Position numbers and translations under genes: made by a program
Part shown: one piece after another, positions 50,098-59,876 of the stretch
How the letters are laid out: each line of letters starts with the position of its first letter
Numbering within the stretch: the first letter of the stretch is position 1
The notes under the pieces: generated by a model
What the model saw: only the letters and a program-made list of their open reading frames with translations
Databases searched by the model: none
What the model was told of the DNA's origin: nothing
Assembly: GCA_036320915.1 (NCBI GenBank)
Contig: JAXBDG010000014.1
Location: 1,302,001 to 1,366,000 of the forward strand
Reading direction: 5' to 3'
Length of the DNA stretch: 64,000 nucleotides
Source: Linnemannia elongata
Lineage: Eukaryota > Mortierellomycota > Mortierellomycetes > Mortierellales > Mortierellaceae

Positions 50098-51774
50098 ATG
50101 AAGTTCACCACTCTCGCACTCGTCGGCTCCTTGATCTCCTACGCTACCGCATACGTCAACCCCATCGACCCCTGGGGCGAGACCAAGTGGATCCCCGGCT
50201 CCAAGGTCACCATCATGTGGGACGATGCGAACAAGGAGGGCCCTGCTCTCTCCACCAACCCCATCGTTGACGTCTTCCTCATGACCGGCTCTGACCAGGT
50301 CATGGTCAAGCTCGACACCATTGCCTCGAAGATCAACGCCAACACTATGCGCAATGTTACTTACACCGTCCCCACCGTTGACCCTATTGGCAAGAGTAAG
50401 TCACTTCTCCTTTGTGTGCTGCTTTGTAGAAAGGGACGCCTTCTTCTTGTTTGCTTTTTTGTCGTTGATTTTTATTTGTTTTGCGTTTGATTGCATTCTG
50501 AGGGTTTGGCAATAATTGAGGCTCAAAGTGGGGAGGGGGTTCGATTACGAGAGCCGCTTTTTTCTTCATCGGTTGTTCCATACAACCAACAACAACCAAC
50601 CACGGTACCTCCGACACCACCACACACAAAAACAACACATCCAGCAAAGTAATAATAATGACAATGGACAGCCAGACGACGGGGGCCATCAATTGCTCCG
50701 GGAATAGCAATAAACTGGAGGAATGGGACATACAGATACCATCAACAAACGCATACATGTACAGCACACGACTCTGTTATAACCACACTCTTATGAGTCG
50801 CGTGCATGCTCTGAACACCAGGAAAAACGGAACAAAAAAGGCGGAGAGAGAGAAGGCAATTGAAGGGCAGATCGGTGTGCATCATTTACTGGATACACAC
50901 GACTGTTGTAAAAAAATAAAAAAATAAAAGAAGGGAGAACGGGAGAATAATAAGAGTTGTTGGTATCCTCGATATGCATAGCTCCTTTCTTCGTCTCCTC
51001 AACCGTCAGGGAAAGAGAAAAAAGGGAGTGAAGGAATACATATATTACTCCTTTTGCTATTTGTTCTTTTGCACAGTACCCATTTCAGCACAGTTGTTAC
51101 CACAATGGTGTGGAGAGATGCAAGATCCAGATTAAGAACCATCCACCCCTTCAAAACAAGGGATGGATGAATGGATGGGCACACAGACAGAAAAAAGAAC
51201 GCATTTTGTTCATCATCGCGTGAGCTTAAACCATTAGTACAAAAAAAGCTACCTAGCTAGGCTTGATTGCTTACTTTTGCGGAGGCAGCCGTCTCCAGCC
51301 TGGCTGTCTTCTCTCCTTTCAATCTCCTAACCTACCGTGGATCTACCGAACAATCATAACATCGTGCAAGGTTGCTAACCAAATCTTTCCCTTCTACGCG
51401 TCTCTATCATAATAGTCTACTTCATCCAGGTCACCAGTGAACAGGGCGTCAACGCCTGGACCACTCGCTTCACCATCACCGACGCCTCCGGTAACCCCGG
51501 TACCTTGGCCCCCACCGGTGTTGTTGGCCAGAACCCCGGTGCCACCGGCAAGATCGTCTCTGGCGGCAACAGCGGCGCCACCCCCTCTGCTGGCACCTCC
51601 GCCACTGGAACTCCCTCTACCCCTACCGGCGCTGCCTCTGGCACTGCCACTGGCTCTGCTGCTAACCCTACCGCCACTGCTGCTGGCAAGAACTCTGCCT
51701 CGACCATCTCTGGATCTGTCGTCTCTGCCGCTGCTGCCGTCGCCGTCGGTGTTGCTGCCTTGATGGCCTTCTAA
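50098..51774 (+). CDS. GPI-anchored Kre9/Knh1-like cell-wall protein
   Basis: Exons 50098-50395 and 51416-51774 join in phase to 218 aa. Residues 1-18 are a signal peptide (MKFTTLALVGSLISYATA). A single Kre9/Knh1-type N-terminal domain follows (VNPIDPWGETKWIPGSKVTIMW to about TDASG), a beta-sandwich module common in fungal surface glycoproteins linked to beta-1,6-glucan. Then comes a Ser/Thr/Gly/Ala-rich stalk for O-glycosylation and a hydrophobic end (AAAVAVGVAALMAF) after Asn/Ser residues, the usual GPI-attachment layout. The protein should be tethered to the plasma membrane or wall. The 1,020-nt intron is about ten times the local norm. Confidence 0.88.
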
Positions 51775-52739
51775 GCTGTCTTCTTCTCTTGTAGATAAGA
51801 TTGGCGTTTGTGGAGATAGCTCTGTGTGTCTCCACAAGAGTTTTTTTTATTTCCTTTTGTACTTCGTTATATGTTTAATACTTATGTTTGTTAACCCATC
51901 CATACCCTCCTCCCATCGTTCGTCATCCTCCTCCTCCTCCTCCGTCTAAACTACTTTTCTTAAAAGAACCCATTGGCATTTTATCTTCAAACTGTAGACT
52001 ATTTTGCTTTCTCATAAAAAAAACTATTACACACAAACATCGTGCAATATCCTTATGAAAGGGAGGTCAAGCCCATGCTTGGAAACAGTATGTGCTGAGT
52101 GGGGGTTTTCTATTCCTTTTTTTTTTTCGCGAGTTTACTCTTCAGTGTCCCAGTGTCAAGGTCACGTGTGGACGTCCTCCTGTTAGTCCCCTTAAATCTA
52201 CTACACAGACCCAGATCATGATCATGCGATTAGCCATGTTTTAAGTGCCCCTTGTCTCCTATGAATCCCTTCAGGCTCCCTTTGTTAGCAGCAGTAGCAA
52301 TCGCTTTTCCTTCGAGGTTTTTTTTAGGGAACCTCAAGGGTTCCTTAGAGGTGTTTTTTTTTCCTCTCCATAGGCCTGTAATCGCACTGCCTGTGTAGTA
52401 GAATTAAGGTGCACCCTCTTCTTGTCTTGTGACTTGAACTGGAACAAAGAAAAGAAATCTCGTAACGGTTTTCGTAGGATACAACCGTCCAAAGTAATTC
52501 GCGAATCATACATGAAGCGACTCCAAAATGAATGCAGAAAAAAAATGATAAAAAAAATGCAAAAAAATCCCATTGCTTCTTCTCTCAGCCAACATTCAAG
52601 CCTCAACGGCCGTCGATATTGTGGCAAGAAGTAAATAAAAAAAAATCAAAAAAAGATAGGAAGTTAGGTGCGTTCGTATGTGAATGTGTGTGTGGAAGCA
52701 TATAGCATACATCCTTTCCATTACTTTCTCATTGGTTCC
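51775..52739. other. 3' flank of the GPI gene up to the Harbinger insertion
   Basis: No gene seen. A CTC repeat lies near 51930, and inverted AACCTCAAGGGTTCC-type sequence near 52330-52345. A-runs are frequent from 52520 to 52660. Confidence 0.5.
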
Positions 52740-52742
52740 ATA

Positions 52743-52758
52743 CCAGACTTTGAAAAGT
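52743..52758 (+). repeat. left terminal inverted repeat of the Harbinger element
   Basis: CCAGACTTTGAAAAGT, complementary to 55330-55345. Inside it both ends continue with a looser match (CGATTTTAATC at the left; the right end has a ~10-bp insertion before CTTTTAATCG). Confidence 0.9.
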
Positions 52759-52954
52759 CGATTTTAATCTCATATCTTCGCAGTCACAACTGTTTACCAT
52801 TTTTTCAATTGCATACAAGCCACAGACAGTTTTGCGAATTTTCGTATTTCTGCAATTTTATACAAGTTTGTATATCCTTCTGCCTATTAGCATACAAGCC
52901 ACACTCTTATCCATCGACCACCGTTTACCTCATCTCCACCTGCACAACCTCCAC

Positions 52955-54028
52955 ATGTCTTCCATTGAGGAAGGTCACCATCCTTTAGAACTCAACACCG
53001 TAGACGATAATGAAACCGCCGATGAGGACAACTCCATACTGGAGGATGGCGATTCGACAGACGACGAGCAGTTTGCGCTCCGTTCTGCCGTACAGAACTC
53101 ACTGCAGGATGCCAACATGCAGTCCGTATGTCTTCAGCATGGGGGCGCATGCGACTGCGCTCCAGGACCTTCGTCCGCTGCTCAAGCCCTTGCACAGGCG
53201 AAGCGCGCCAAGTCTAAGGCAACAAACGAGACGGATGATATTCTTCTGGAGGCGATAGACGACTTTGACCCTTTGAACAAGTCCCGGAAGGAGATCGCGG
53301 CCTGCTGGGAAAAGGTAGCAGATTCCTGTCGCACTCGAGGCTCCATTGTTTTGAGGAAGACGGAGAAGGCTACTCATTTCGATGATGCCACCGGCAAGTC
53401 TGTGAGGCAGAGATGGATGCAGTTGAGGAAGGATTTAGATCAGACCAAAGCAGCGAGGACCAGACGTCCGACAGGCACGGTTCAGGCTGATTTGTCGGAA
53501 AAGCTGCGGACAGTGGAGGCCCTCGTGGACAGAGAGGAAAGACAGAAGACCTATTCCCAGCTCCAAAAGAAGCAGGAGATGGAGAAGCGTCGTCAAAACT
53601 ATATGACCGGGAAGGTGATGGCAAAGCAATCAATAAGCACAAACCGGGGTCTCCACGGCACCCCTGCCACCTCCGACGCAACCGACTCGGACATCACGTC
53701 GGATAGTAGTCAGGAACGTGCACGATCTCCGACCTCGGCGATCTCCTTCTCCGGCCGTAGCGTCAAAACCTTGTTCAGTACTTCTGACTTGAACAGCAAT
53801 ATGCAGAAGAGGATGGCAGAGTTTGACAACAAGGTCGCGGAGATAAGGGAGCAAGAACGAGCAAGGCACGAGGCGTCGCAGGCGGAACTTCGTCACATTA
53901 CCAGGTGCATCGCAAAATCTCTGGAAGCAGCTGACGAGGATCGAAAAGCCATGCAGAGCACACTTGACAGACTAGCGATATCCCAGGAATCGATCGCGCG
54001 ACTGCTGTTGAAGATGAACGAAAAATAA
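52955..54028 (+). CDS. Harbinger accessory DNA-binding protein (Myb/SANT-like)
   Basis: Frame of 357 aa from the ATG at 52955. Residues around DDILLEAIDDFDPLNKSRK, then IAACWEKVAD and RWMQLRKDL, form a trihelix/Myb-SANT-like module. PIF/Harbinger elements use such a protein to bind the ends and help the transposase enter the nucleus. The rest is charged, with coiled-coil regions (LQKKQEMEKRRQNY; MQKRMAEFDNKVAEIREQER) that could mediate dimerisation. Longer in-frame starts upstream give an apolar leader that does not suit a nuclear protein, so I chose this ATG. It converges on the transposase gene. The SANT-like call is by tryptophan spacing and context. Confidence 0.75.
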   Translation: MSSIEEGHHPLELNTVDDNETADEDNSILEDGDSTDDEQFALRSAVQNSLQDANMQSVCLQHGGACDCAPGPSSAAQALAQAKRAKSKATNETDDILLEAIDDFDPLNKSRKEIAACWEKVADSCRTRGSIVLRKTEKATHFDDATGKSVRQRWMQLRKDLDQTKAARTRRPTGTVQADLSEKLRTVEALVDREERQKTYSQLQKKQEMEKRRQNYMTGKVMAKQSISTNRGLHGTPATSDATDSDITSDSSQERARSPTSAISFSGRSVKTLFSTSDLNSNMQKRMAEFDNKVAEIREQERARHEASQAELRHITRCIAKSLEAADEDRKAMQSTLDRLAISQESIARLLLKMNEK

Positions 54029-54032
54029 ATGT

Positions 54033-55172
54033 TTATTCGATGTCAGCACCCGGGTTGAAAAGGTTTGGGTTCAGATATTCTTCAAGTGTTGGCGGGCAGA
54101 TTAAAGGGAAATCGTCATAATAAGGCATATATTGGGAGGAAACGTTGTTAAAGCCACGTATACAGGTGCGGCAGTTGGCGAAAAGCACACTCAAACGGAA
54201 GAAGTGTCCTGCACGACCGTCCATGATCCTCATCGCTACCGACCATCTGCTTTGTTTAAAAAATTGGTTGGTGTATCCGATGGCCTGCTCGACGACGATG
54301 CGACCTGTTCCCATCGCCTTGTTCTCGAGGACATGCCGAGCAGCCGGGCTTCGACCTTGGTTGCGAGGCCTTGCGATGTGAGTGTCGCTAGCGTATGCAC
54401 TATCGCCGTAAAGCTTGAGGTCATGTCCGTCTGGGTGATGAGCATACTGAGAGAGGATGCCAGGAAGAGCAGAGTCCTGCAGAATGACTGAGTCATTGCA
54501 TGTCCCTGCAGCCGGCTCGCTGATATGGGCTACGATGCCGTCTGGCAGCATGACCAAATTGTACCGAAGGTAATGCTTTTGTCCTTTGCTGCCGAACATG
54601 CACTGCTCATGATATGTTGGCTTACAGATCTCGATCGATGTTCCGTCAAGGAAGCCAAAAACGTCATCTCTTGCATGAGCGCCGATCCTAGCGGCTATCG
54701 CCTGCGTGAACATGGCTAGCCTCTCGGGTGTCAGTCGTTCTGGGCCCCAGTGGTACAGGCGGTTCCAAGATGCATGGAACCATTCGATCATCGCCTTGAG
54801 GATTCTCGACACCGCAGCTTGGTCTCGATGGAAAATCCCAACAATATCGGTAAGTCTCTTGGGGTATGCGAGTCGACAAAGCAGCATGCAAAGCCCCTCC
54901 ATACCGGTGAACATGTCGTTATTAGCGGTCCACAGCATATCTGGGATCATCAGACGCCGTTTGAGCAGCAAAAGTTGGTCTTTGTTGAACCGCATATGAG
55001 TGATACAGACTTCATCGGGCCAGATGTTGATGTCAAAGGTCGGTGCGTCTGTGCGGCGAGGCCGGCTCCTAAGACGATGACGCAGGAGCACGGCTGTCTC
55101 ATACTCAGCGATATCGTTGTAGATGCCTAACATCAAGCGGTGATGTAGGAGCATAAGCATAAGGGCACTCAT
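54033..55172 (-). CDS. PIF/Harbinger DDE transposase
   Basis: 379 aa from the first in-frame ATG (55172). Cuts and pastes the element, targeting 3-bp sites. The DDE triad is visible as Asp176 (FGFLDGTSIEIC), Asp257 (LYGDSAYA) and Glu295 (GRIVVEQAIG), with the family's SKGQKHYLRYN following the first Asp. A helix-turn-helix-like region sits near residues 102-132 (KRLTDIVGIFHRDQAAVSRIL). No break is seen. The gene starts about 175 bp inside the right inverted repeat, on the minus strand. Intact triad, paired accessory gene and perfect inverted repeats suggest the element could be active. Confidence 0.92.
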   Translation of the reverse strand: MSALMLMLLHHRLMLGIYNDIAEYETAVLLRHRLRSRPRRTDAPTFDINIWPDEVCITHMRFNKDQLLLLKRRLMIPDMLWTANNDMFTGMEGLCMLLCRLAYPKRLTDIVGIFHRDQAAVSRILKAMIEWFHASWNRLYHWGPERLTPERLAMFTQAIAARIGAHARDDVFGFLDGTSIEICKPTYHEQCMFGSKGQKHYLRYNLVMLPDGIVAHISEPAAGTCNDSVILQDSALPGILSQYAHHPDGHDLKLYGDSAYASDTHIARPRNQGRSPAARHVLENKAMGTGRIVVEQAIGYTNQFFKQSRWSVAMRIMDGRAGHFFRLSVLFANCRTCIRGFNNVSSQYMPYYDDFPLICPPTLEEYLNPNLFNPGADIE

Positions 55173-55329
55173 AATAAGAGAGATAAGTAGAAAATGGGTG
55201 AGGAAGACAGCGTGCTCGCTCACGATTGTTTATTTACATATCACAAGGACATTTGTTTTGAGTCTCCAATCGCTTACAAGCCTCTACAAGCCACATGGAT
55301 GTACGATTAAAAGTTATGCGACTGGAGGA

Positions 55330-55345
55330 ACTTTTCAAAGTCTGG
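55330..55345 (-). repeat. right terminal inverted repeat of the Harbinger element
   Basis: Complement of the left repeat, followed directly by the ATA target duplication. Confidence 0.9.
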
Positions 55346-55348
55346 ATA

Positions 55349-57139
55349 GAATCGCCAGTTGCCTACTGTGCAGCTTACATGACGAATTGAAACTAACAAT
55401 ATGTGCACTCTGATATATCCTCAGCCTGTAGTTTGCTGATGACCTCTGCAACTATAAAGCTGAAGCACCTTGAATACCACCGCGCAGACAAGAATGTTGT
55501 ATCATAAGCATAACCATATACAGCAAAAGGATGTATTGCTTACTATGTTTTGCTTGTTGATGAATAGATAAATTTTAAAAAAGTTGGATGATATGGACAA
55601 CCGCAAGTTGCATTTAAAAATTCCCTCAAGAGGGTATTAAGTACCTCCGTGTAAAGTAGTTGCAGTATTCGATTAATATAGTCGCATCCGTATACGATGA
55701 AAAGAGCGTGTTCACTTGTCTGAATCCAACGTACACAAATAAGCTTACCACTGGTGCCACCAAATTGAATCGTCATTGAAGACAAGGAAATAACTTGAAA
55801 CTCATATCATCCGTCCTGTGCTTAGAGGGCTGTTCTCGGTCTGATGGACTCAGACTGCACTTCAGATAGCACAGTGATTTGTCGCGGCTACAGCAATCGA
55901 AACAACAGACAGGCTTGATAAGCTGTCCTAGGGTTCATCATCATACAAAGCTCCTATGGTCTGCGAGAGAGCAGAGGACCAGAAGTGCGCACTAAGCGCA
56001 GTGCCCTGGTCTAAAAGATGGTGTCTGCCAGGCCTCCTGTGATGAAGTCGAGCTTTAGATTTGATGGGGGGTCTAGCTTGTTGGTTTAGAAAGACGAGAC
56101 ATGACTTGCCGCTTCACAGAAATCCAGGGTCGCTAGATGGACAGGTGTTGTTTTAAAAAGACGTGCCATACGAGCGGTTCTCTGGAATCCATACTGTGCG
56201 AGCGTTCCTGGGCTGCCCTTAAGATCTGGAACGACCCCTTATGCGACACTGTCCTGCTCCCACGGAATCGGCATCGGCGGTGCGCTGTTTACTCTTGCTG
56301 AAGACCAAGACATGGTTTTGACGCGGAAAGATCTATTATCAGAAAAACGAGAGAGTGATTAGCCTTCTGAATGAAAAAGACATGCTATGATAATCACTCC
56401 ATTTCTCTCATCCAAACCGACACGCATGACTAACCTGTCCAGCCAAAGGACACGAACTTCAACGGGGTGAGGGTTCTGTCGGCGTTGTAATGAACACTGC
56501 AAAACGATTGCAACGATAGCAACGGTGTACGAGTCAGCCTAAAGTCTAGCGTGAACATTGTAATGCTGCTTGTCGAACGTGCAGCCGTGGCATTCGCTTG
56601 AGGTGAGGGCGACTTTCCTGGTATGTGTTTGAAATGAGGACGTCTTTCCTGGTGTGTATTTAGAGGTCCTTTCTATTGTGTGACGAGGTTGATCGGCATG
56701 TAGCTTGGCAGCGACGAGAATGATGGAGACGAACAAAGAAGACGAACAAAGGTGATAATGTTCTATACTCTTTTGATCACATGACACCTTCCCCAAGCAT
56801 CCAACAAGTCCTGCAGCTCCAGAGTATGATGCCCTTGCTGATCTTGCATCTTGCGTATCAACTGGGAGGACCTAAGTTTCTGGCTAGTGACACGCTCAAG
56901 TTCGTCAACAGCCAACAGTTCAGCCAGGCCGTTAAGCGTCTCTGGCCAGTGCCAAAGGAGGAGGCTCCAAGACGCCAACATGAGGCGAATTTATTTGAAT
57001 CGAACTATAGCAAATGCCCAAAGTACCTTGGCTTCAAGAACAAACTCTATGCCACAGCCACACCTCACGACAAGTCAGTATTCAGTCCAGGTCATCGGTT
57101 TGTGAGGTGTTTCTGAGCCCTTTCTGCCAAAGCGAAAGC
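55349..57139. other. 1.8-kb interval without a recognised gene
   Basis: Several short open stretches occur (minus 55543-55785; plus 56763-57116) but none shows a domain or a start-plus-splice structure I can support. The plus-strand one (PKYLGFKNKLYATATPHDK) reads like real protein and might be an exon of a gene disrupted by the minisatellite at 57140. AT content rises near 55500-55650. Confidence 0.4.
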
Positions 57140-57545
57140 ATGTTTCCATAATGAGGGTGCATTTCCGTCAAAGTGAAAGCGCGTTTCCATCGAATGTCCA
57201 TCGAGTTGAAACTGTTTTCTGCGCCTTTCATCAAATATCCATCAGATTTCCATCAGATTTCCATCAATATGAAATTGCTTTCTGCTCCTTTCCATCAAAT
57301 TTCCATCAGATTTCCATCAGATTTCCATCAAGTTGAAATTGCTTTCTGCTCCTTTCCATCAAATTTCCACCAGATTTCCATCAATATGAAATTGCTTTCT
57401 GCTCCTTTCCATCAAATTTCCATCAGATTTCCATCAGATTTCCATCAAGTTGAAATTGCTTTCTGCTCCTTTCCATCAAATTTCCATCAGATTTCCATCA
57501 GATTTCCATCAGATTTCCATCAAGCTGAAATGCTTTCCCTTGTCT
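57140..57545 (+). repeat. nested minisatellite built on an 11-bp unit
   Basis: The basic unit is ATTTCCATCAG (11 bp) or close variants. Runs of these are separated by a recurring segment containing GAAATTGCTTTCTGCTCC. That segment starts near 57271, 57335, 57388 and 57452, with a degenerate copy at 57527. Spacings of 64, 53, 64 and 75 bp differ by multiples of 11, so the array grows by whole units at two levels. More diverged copies extend left to 57140, and isolated TTTCCATCA motifs continue to about 57750. Confidence 0.85.
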
Positions 57546-57865
57546 CTCCATCAAAACTTCAGGAATGTTTTGGTGGAAACATGCGATGTTGAACAGTTGA
57601 AGGTCAACGTGGGAGGCAGCGGGGGACGGAGTTTTCGCAACGAAGGCGAAGAAAAAGAAATTCCATCAACGGCTATCGGCAATGTGACTGCGTTTCCATC
57701 AGAGTGAAAGAGTTTTCTGAATGAGGTCTTGCAGTAACATCTTTTCCATCGAGTCGAGTTCCCAAACGTCCTTGTCCTTTATCCCCTTTGCTCATTGCTG
57801 TCGTTCCCTTTTTTGTTCCCTCTGTATCTTTTGCATGAATACTTGCATAGCTTTCTACTCAACAG

Positions 57866-58513
57866 GACCATCGATCAACGTGTGCGATACCTGCATCAGG
57901 TTGATGAAGATTGGGAGGACGGCATTCAATGGGCAGATGGAGCGATCGACAAGCTTCGAGGAGACAATACTGAGGCTGAGGAGGGGCGACCTTGGACAGC
58001 AGATTGGGAGCAGAGGTGGTGTCGCTTTTTCAGCAGCAAATTGTACAATGGCAAAGCGGATCATGTGCAATGGTCCAAAGCAGAATGGAGGTTCATTGTG
58101 GAGACGTGCCAAAGTCGGTCTTCAGTGACAGGACAACATCTGGAAGGCATCGATGCGCAAATCGACCGAATATTCAATCGCGATAACTACACAGTCTGGA
58201 GCTGCATCCTCGTGGAGCAGGGACTCAACTTTGCAAAGCGACCCATATCCGAGTTCCAGACCTCCAACACTTTTCATGGCCATTTCAAACTTGCTCATGG
58301 GGTTAGCATCCTGAGAACAGCCGTCAAGGAGATTCTCGATAAGTCCCGCCCGCACCGAGCAGGGTAAAGAAAAAAGACGTTTGGTGCGCTATGTACAATC
58401 ATGAAGATGGACTAACAATTCTGCGATCAATTAGTCGGATCGCACGTTGGGATGTTATGAAGAGAAATAGGTATTCTTGGAAAGACCTGATTCCCACCGA
58501 GTATCGTGATTGA
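57866..58513 (+). CDS. unrecognised family, member A (5' end unresolved)
   Basis: Two exons, 57866-58363 and 58435-58513, the intron having an ACTAAC branch site. The product, about 190 aa, is clearly homologous to the gene at 61631-62311. Shared blocks in order: WADGAI, a Trp-rich stretch (WTADWEQRW), EWRFIVETC, VTGQHL, IDRIFN, CILVEQGLNFAK, GVSILR, RPHRA and the last-exon motif SWKDLIPTEYR. The intron sits at the same codon in both genes. No ATG fits the conserved start; the acceptor at 57865 implies an upstream exon in phase 2, which I cannot find. The exon may have been lost in the minisatellite region. No known domain is recognised and no function is proposed; many Trp and charged residues suggest a globular intracellular protein. 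Confidence 0.5.
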
Positions 58514-58703
58514 GCATTCGCTTTAAGCACACTGATTCAAATAAAATTGCCAAGCGCCAACTGCAACGGTCGAAAGAACCATCGGTGACGGCACGCCTGG
58601 AGCGTGGTGGGATGTTATCGAGAGCACGGAAGCCATTTAAACTCATGGAATCCATGACTGAAAGTCAATCATAGAGAATGAATGACAGTTCGCCGTTGAC
58701 TAC

Positions 58704-59475
58704 ATGACAGACAAGTTGGAACCTTTGATGCACCGAGGCATCAAGGGTGCCTCTTCAGTGAAGTTCCTCACATGGTATGTCAATTTAGGATGCGCACAAA
58801 GGGAAAGAGGCAATGAACTGATCAAACTTACAGTCTGCTCAACACTTACAGCCTTATCATCTTTCCGTCTATGGGAAAGGATTGTCGAATGCGACGACCC
58901 TGGTGCATGGAAGAAGACAATCGAAGATGCAGAGGACAGGCTGGTATCTTGGACACATCGGCACCAAAGGCAATTTGCGCTACGAGATATTTCGCCAAAC
59001 TCAACAAATACAGGGATCAACTTGTGGAGTCTATCGATAGCATGCAGTGCCTCCTTATGTATCAGCGCTGCATGTTTGGGAATCACGGCTTGTCCTCAAG
59101 GAGGTAGACCCTCAGTTGGTGGAGCATGTGTTTGGTCGGATCAAGATCATCCGCGGCGTACTGGGCTGAGTGTTGCTTGCTGCCTACGATTATGTCAATT
59201 TTCATTGTAGCATATCCAAGCTACGGCTGCTCTTAGATGAAGCCCAGATTCCGAGCGACAGCGACGAGAGCTCTATCTCATTTGAAGCATTATCCACCGG
59301 GGGCGATCTATGGCCGATCTCTTCTCCCCCATGTTGCATGGATTACGAACAATTGGAAGGCGAGGAGAGCTCACGAGTATCTATTGCGGGACGGGAATGG
59401 GCATCCAAACTCTCTATTGGGCGATTAGCGGCGGCGATGGCATCAAGGAGTATGACTCTGACAATTTCCCAATGA
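58704..59475 (+). pseudogene. broken unidentified coding region
   Basis: Three adjacent plus-strand open segments in different frames read like protein: one to about 58985 (LTWYVNLGC, GAWKKTIEDAEDRL), one covering 58970-59107 (FAKLNKYRDQLVESIDSMQCL) and one from about 59090 (EVDPQLVEHVFGRIKIIRG), stopping at a TGA near 59166 before more open sequence. At least two frame changes and one stop separate them, and no good intron pair explains both changes. I read this as a decayed gene. No family is recognised; an intron-rich live gene remains possible. Confidence 0.4.
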
Positions 59476-59635
59476 GCTAACCTGGAGAAGTGAGAGAAAA
59501 AAAGAAGTTGCTCTATCTTTTTCCTTGCTACCTTTGTGGACCTCACGTGTCGCCACTAATTTTGCTTTTCGTGATGAGTAACTGAGGCACCTACATCTAA
59601 ATAAATGTTTTTTGGCTCTATGGAAAGCTTGTTAC

Positions 59636-59797
59636 CATAGTTCTTCACTCTCTATTACTTCCTCTTCTTTTTACACAACCAACAACACATCATAGTCTCC
59701 TCACTCTCTTTCACCTCCTCTTCTTTTCACACAACCAACGCACACCATAGTCTCATCGCTCTCAATTCTTCTTCTTTTTACACAACCTACTACACAC
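59636..59797 (+). repeat. 55-bp tandem repeat, three units, upstream of a zinc-finger gene
   Basis: Units begin with CATAG at 59636, 59691 and 59746 and share TTCTTTTTACACAACC-type sequence. Period is exactly 55 bp with moderate divergence. They end about 80 bp before the ATG at 59877, so they form most of its proximal promoter. Confidence 0.75.
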
Positions 59798-59876
59798 TAT
59801 CTCTCTTATCAGTTCGTCCATCTATACTTCGTTTTCATCAGCCTCGCTTTCCACATTCAACGAAATTAGATCTTCC

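Larger units (their letters stand above)
52743..55345. mobile_element. PIF/Harbinger DNA transposon, apparently intact
   Basis: 2,603-bp element bounded by perfect 16-bp inverted repeats (CCAGACTTTGAAAAGT at the left, its complement at the right) and flanked by ATA on both sides (52740-52742 and 55346-55348), the 3-bp target duplication size of this superfamily. It encodes the usual pair: a DNA-binding Myb/SANT-like protein on the plus strand and a DDE transposase on the minus strand, converging with 4 bp between stops. A TACAAGCCACA motif recurs at 52814, 52893 and 55285 in direct orientation. No stop or frameshift is seen in either gene. Confidence 0.9.

Noticed and set aside
50658..50927. 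Open frame inside the 1-kb intron of the GPI gene
   Set aside because: No domain, no start context and no splice pair; likely chance.
52813..55295. TACAAGCCACA copies as the Harbinger terminal repeats
   Set aside because: They are in direct orientation and internal; the 16-bp inverted repeats flanked by ATA define the ends.
57140..57545. CRISPR-like appearance of the repeat array
   Set aside because: Units are 11 bp with no unique spacers, the genome is eukaryotic and no cas genes are present.
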